Source: Planctomycetaceae bacterium | Lineage (GTDB): Bacteria > Planctomycetota > Planctomycetia > Planctomycetales > Planctomycetaceae | Length of the DNA stretch: 48,694 bases | Assembly (NCBI GenBank): GCA_021732415.1 | Contig: JAKFVC010000063.1 | Span: 1-48,694 of the forward strand | Direction of reading: 5' to 3' | Shown here: piece after piece, positions 45,342 to 48,694 of the stretch | Layout of the letters: each line of letters opens with the position of its first letter | How positions within the stretch are numbered: position 1 is the first letter of the stretch | Program-made: the position numbers and the translations under genes | Notes under the pieces: generated by a model | Database searches by the model: none | What the model was told of the DNA's origin: nothing | What the model saw: only the letters and a program-made list of their open reading frames with translations

Positions 45342-48300
45342 TCATGGCCGAAATATCGGCGTCTTAAATGCACCCGACTCATATTCTTTCACAAACGCGT
45401 CCGGTGCATAGTTGAAATTCTCATGCCCTTCAGTTGCGATGATGGTGACATTCGACATCGGCCGCAGGACCTCAGTTCCCCGTAGAATATAGCGCGGAGT
45501 GAGATAGCACTGTTTCAGATCCATCCCCTGCAACGGAGAGAGATCGGTGATTCGACAACCGGTCAATCTGATTGCCTGTAGCGGCATACCTTTGAGTGGA
45601 GCTAAATCGCGAACTAGAGTGTGTCCCATTTCCAGCCACTCCAGTTTCATTCCTTCCAATGGAGAAAGGTCTGAAACTTGAGTGAGATCACAATTCAGGG
45701 ACAATAACGGCATTCCTGTCAGCGGTGAAAGGTCTGAAACTTGGGTGCGATTGCAAATGAGGAGGCGTAACGGTTTCCCCTTCAATGGCGACAGGTCAGA
45801 GACTCCTGTGCCACCACACTTGAGCTCCTTGAGGGGAGCGTCTGCTAGCGGACTTAAGTCAAAGACGCGGGAATTATTGCAATCCAGCCATTCGAGCTTC
45901 ATTCCCTGCAGCGGAGAGAGATCCGCGACGCGACTGTGCGAGCATCCCAAGTGCGTCAATGGCATCCCTTTGAGCGGCGTGAGGTCCGACACCATCGCGC
46001 CTTCAAAGATCAGGCTTTTTAGTGACATGCCTTGCAGCGGCGACAGATCTTGGAAAACATTCACCTCTCGTGAGATGTTGCCAGTCCCTCTGAGTTCCAA
46101 CGTGTCCAGTCCCTTGAACGCTCGAACTGGTGAAATGTCGACGATCTGCAGGGACGACAGTTGAATGCGCGTCACCGTCTCAAACTCGATGGCGTGATTG
46201 ATAAACTTTCCGTCGAACTTGGGATTGAGTTCCTTGAGCTTCGTGGCAACTGCTTCCAGTTGTTTCTCGGCCGGCATGGCAGCAACATCGTTCGTCCATT
46301 TGATGAATTCAGGATCGTCCAGCCGTGTGAGTGGTTTGGCCGGCGGAAACTCGCCGGCGGCAAGTTTCTTCCAGAAGTCCGCGGTCGCCATGTAGGGAAG
46401 TGTGCCAGTGGCGATGGATTGGAGAGTTTTGTGGTTCCGCAAGCCATCCAGAGCGCGGGTGATGGAGCCTGGCGTTAAGCGAACTCTTTCGAGTGGCATT
46501 TGCTGAAGTGGTGTCAAATCGGTAACCAGTGTGCCCGCACAATCCAAGTCAACCAGCGGAGCACCAGTCAGCGGCGTCAAATCACGCACATCCGTATTGC
46601 AGCAGATGAGTCTTCTCAATGGCATCCCCTTCAGCGGAGACAGATCAGACACCTGCGTGAAGTGGAATCCCACGTTGACCAACTGAATTCCCTGTAAGGG
46701 CGATAGATCTGCGACACGTGTCATTTCGAATTCAAGACTTGTCAAAGGCATTCCTTTGAGCGGCAGCAAGTCACTCACTAGCGTATTCATGCAGTTCAGG
46801 GTCTCGAGCGGCATGCCTTGCAGCGGTGACAAGTCTGCGACTTGCGTTCCGGGCATCAAGAGTGTGGTGAGTGGCATACCTTGCAGGGGACGCAGGTTCG
46901 AAATCAATGTAAATGACGCGTCGAGATACTTTAGTGACATCCCTTCCAGAGGTGCCAGGTCCTGGATGTACGTGTTGAAGATGGACAATTCCGTCAGCGG
47001 AAGTTTCGCAATCGGCGACAGATCGACCACAGGCGCATAACTCAAATCCAGAGACGTCAGTGGCAAGCCCTGTAATGATGAGAGGTCTGCGACGCGTGTC
47101 CTGGCAATGTTGAGCCGCTTCAGCGGCAGTTCCTGCAATGCCGTCAAATCGGAAACGGGACAACCTTGCAAATTCAGCGACACCAGGCCCGAGAATGCGC
47201 GAATTGGTGAGATGTCCGTAATTTGCTGCGAGGAGATTTCCACGTCTTTGACCACGCTGCTCGCAATCCTCGGATGCACCTTCAACATGCAGCCGGGATT
47301 GAGTTCTTTCATCTTCTGGTCAAAAGCCACCACCTGTTGTTCGGCCGGGAGCGCTCTGACTTCCTGAACCCATTGATCCAGGGCTCCTGGTGGCAGCGGC
47401 TTTCTGGGCAGAATCACCGGCTGTTTCGTGGGTGGATTAATCGGTAACTGCGCGGCCATCGTCGCGGGCTTCAGAGGAACTAGTCTCACGTTGATGGGAC
47501 GCTGGTTTTCTCCCGTCTTAATTTCAATGCTATTTTCGACATGAGTGACGAAGCCCGCTTTCTCAACCCGGATTTGCTTCTTGCCGGGCACCAGTGAGAC
47601 TGTGACAGCGTCCTTCTTGGAGGGTTCTCTAATCTCGACGGATCCCTTGTCGTTGAAGACCGTGATCACTGCATCCGGCTCATTCACCGTGATCTCTAAT
47701 TGCGTGCCGTCTGGCCCCTGGAGAATGATGATCACTGCCGCCAGCACCAGCGCCGCAGCGGCTCCACAGGCCAGTAGCCCTCGCCGAAAAGTCCAACTTT
47801 TTCCCGTCGATCCCGGCCGTGCGAAGCTTGTGGTAGCCGGTAACACGATGGCCGACTTGCTGAGTGTCACCGTGTCGTTGCCCGCCCTGTCCGTGTCAGT
47901 CTGCCGCCGCTTGAGCGGTGTCGCAGATGGCAGGCGTTCGAGGTCCGCAATCAATTCCGCCATGGACCGATAACGCTCGGAAACCCGCTTGGCCGCCATC
48001 TTCTTGAAAATCGCCTCTAGCATCTCACTGACGTCTGGCCGGCTGGCACGCAGGTCAGGGATGGGTTGTGCCTGATGAGCCAATAGCCGCGACGTGATCG
48101 TGTCCCCTGGGTAAGTTGCGTGACCAGTCAGTAAGTAGTACAGGGTACATCCAAGACTATAAATATCTGCCCGGCCATCGACCGATTTCGTGTCGAGAGC
48201 TTGTTCGGGAGCCATGTAATCGACCGTCCCCATCACCATGCCGGAAGCTGTCAGTTCGGCCAGCGTCGAGACGTCACCATGAAACCGCGCCAGTCCCATG

Positions 48301-48694
48301 TCGAGAATCTTGATCGTCCCTTTGTTGTCCAGCAGCAGGTTCGCGGGCTTGATGTCGCGATGCACGATTCCCTGGGAATGGGCAGCCTGCAGACCTCGGG
48401 CCGCCTGCAGAATGCAGTTGATCGCCAGTTCCACCGAGAATGCGCCTGACTGCTTGACGAGCACCGACAGGTCGCTCCCTTCGACGTACTCCATGACCAG
48501 GAAGTGAACTTCGCCAGCCTGGTCGGCATCATGAGCAGCAACGATGTTCGGGTGGCTGATGGCGGCGACCGCTTTCACTTCCCGTTCAAACCGGGCGATC
48601 ACGGCAGGATCCCGCATCGATTCTGCGGGCAAAACCTTCAACGCGACAATCCGATTCATGCGACGGTGCCTCGCTTTAAACACCTGCCCCATCC
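45342..48694 (-). CDS. Ser/Thr protein kinase with PEGA and leucine-rich repeats, 5' end outside window
   Basis: At least 1117 residues; the glycine loop begins just beyond the right edge (the frame starts within GMGQVFKA). Numbering from the first Met in view: Lys19 in VALKV, HRD at 111-113, Asn118, and a DMG variant of DFG at 131-133. A membrane helix is at about 305-324 and a PEGA-like domain at about 330-415. Two leucine-rich blocks follow, each of about 23-residue units with DLSPLQGMPL, each block preceded by a similar linker (LKELNPKFDGK, MKELNPGCMLK). The kinase is cytoplasmic and the LRR tail extracytoplasmic, as in planctomycete signalling kinases. The giant gene follows in the same direction. 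No truncation seen apart from the window edge. Confidence 0.9.
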   Translation of the reverse strand, partial: MGQVFKARHRRMNRIVALKVLPAESMRDPAVIARFEREVKAVAAISHPNIVAAHDADQAGEVHFLVMEYVEGSDLSVLVKQSGAFSVELAINCILQAARGLQAAHSQGIVHRDIKPANLLLDNKGTIKILDMGLARFHGDVSTLAELTASGMVMGTVDYMAPEQALDTKSVDGRADIYSLGCTLYYLLTGHATYPGDTITSRLLAHQAQPIPDLRASRPDVSEMLEAIFKKMAAKRVSERYRSMAELIADLERLPSATPLKRRQTDTDRAGNDTVTLSKSAIVLPATTSFARPGSTGKSWTFRRGLLACGAAAALVLAAVIIILQGPDGTQLEITVNEPDAVITVFNDKGSVEIREPSKKDAVTVSLVPGKKQIRVEKAGFVTHVENSIEIKTGENQRPINVRLVPLKPATMAAQLPINPPTKQPVILPRKPLPPGALDQWVQEVRALPAEQQVVAFDQKMKELNPGCMLKVHPRIASSVVKDVEISSQQITDISPIRAFSGLVSLNLQGCPVSDLTALQELPLKRLNIARTRVADLSSLQGLPLTSLDLSYAPVVDLSPIAKLPLTELSIFNTYIQDLAPLEGMSLKYLDASFTLISNLRPLQGMPLTTLLMPGTQVADLSPLQGMPLETLNCMNTLVSDLLPLKGMPLTSLEFEMTRVADLSPLQGIQLVNVGFHFTQVSDLSPLKGMPLRRLICCNTDVRDLTPLTGAPLVDLDCAGTLVTDLTPLQQMPLERVRLTPGSITRALDGLRNHKTLQSIATGTLPYMATADFWKKLAAGEFPPAKPLTRLDDPEFIKWTNDVAAMPAEKQLEAVATKLKELNPKFDGKFINHAIEFETVTRIQLSSLQIVDISPVRAFKGLDTLELRGTGNISREVNVFQDLSPLQGMSLKSLIFEGAMVSDLTPLKGMPLTHLGCSHSRVADLSPLQGMKLEWLDCNNSRVFDLSPLADAPLKELKCGGTGVSDLSPLKGKPLRLLICNRTQVSDLSPLTGMPLLSLNCDLTQVSDLSPLEGMKLEWLEMGHTLVRDLAPLKGMPLQAIRLTGCRITDLSPLQGMDLKQCYLTPRYILRGTEVLRPMSNVTIIATEGHENFNYAPDAFVKEYESGAFKTPIFRP

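Overview
The window looks like chromosomal DNA of a planctomycete (Planctomycetota, probably a Planctomycetales relative). The evidence is a DUF1501 / WD40 / DUF1549-DUF1553 gene trio, N-terminal LEDR-type motifs on a small repetitive protein and on a 3182-residue surface protein, a Ser/Thr kinase with a C-terminal leucine-rich repeat tail, a TTG or GTG start on some genes, and many dispersed palindromic repeats. No rRNA, tRNA or CRISPR array was recognised.

Layout. (1) 1-8620: a truncated AAA ATPase gene at the left edge and a full-length paralogue at 7060-8619 lie in inverted orientation. Together with about 270 bp of shared upstream DNA they form inverted repeats. Between them sit a Gly-Gly-Ser repeat protein with its own terminator, a ParB-like small protein, a PqqD-like/M50 protease/HlyD fusion, and a convergent TolC-type lipoprotein. 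I read these four as a candidate peptide maturation and export system. (2) 8620-10000: repeats and an out-of-frame chimera of an esterase and a DUF1552 gene. (3) 10249-14302: the DUF1501, WD40 and DUF1549/DUF1553 operon. (4) 14303-15021: repeats and the last codons of a carbohydrate porin gene. (5) 15022-19363: a six-gene minus-strand operon of detoxification-type enzymes (DUF417 membrane protein, DUF1348, alpha/beta hydrolase, flavin oxidase, isochorismatase-like hydrolase, SDR). It is divergent from a NorR-like sigma54 activator. The space between them holds tandem palindromes and a sigma54-like promoter. (6) 21482-28978: a CarH/LitR-like regulator divergent from a translationally coupled operon of a sigma70-family factor, FAD amine oxidase, DUF1365, cyclopropane synthase-like enzyme, DUF1295 and a second methyltransferase. 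This resembles light or singlet-oxygen induced lipid-modification clusters. (7) 29033-29800: gene debris. (8) 29956-34640: a metallo-beta-lactamase-fold hydrolase, a gluzincin peptidase and a small unknown protein, possibly one module. (9) 35715-48694: a giant beta-helix/CARDB/carboxypeptidase-regulatory-like/cadherin protein downstream of a kinase with two LRR blocks that runs off the right edge.

How the parts work together. Regions 1, 5, 6 and 8 each look like self-contained modules with their own regulators or partner genes. They are separated by repeat-rich, pseudogene-bearing DNA that suggests frequent rearrangement. All functions are inferred from sequence motifs read by eye; no database search was run.
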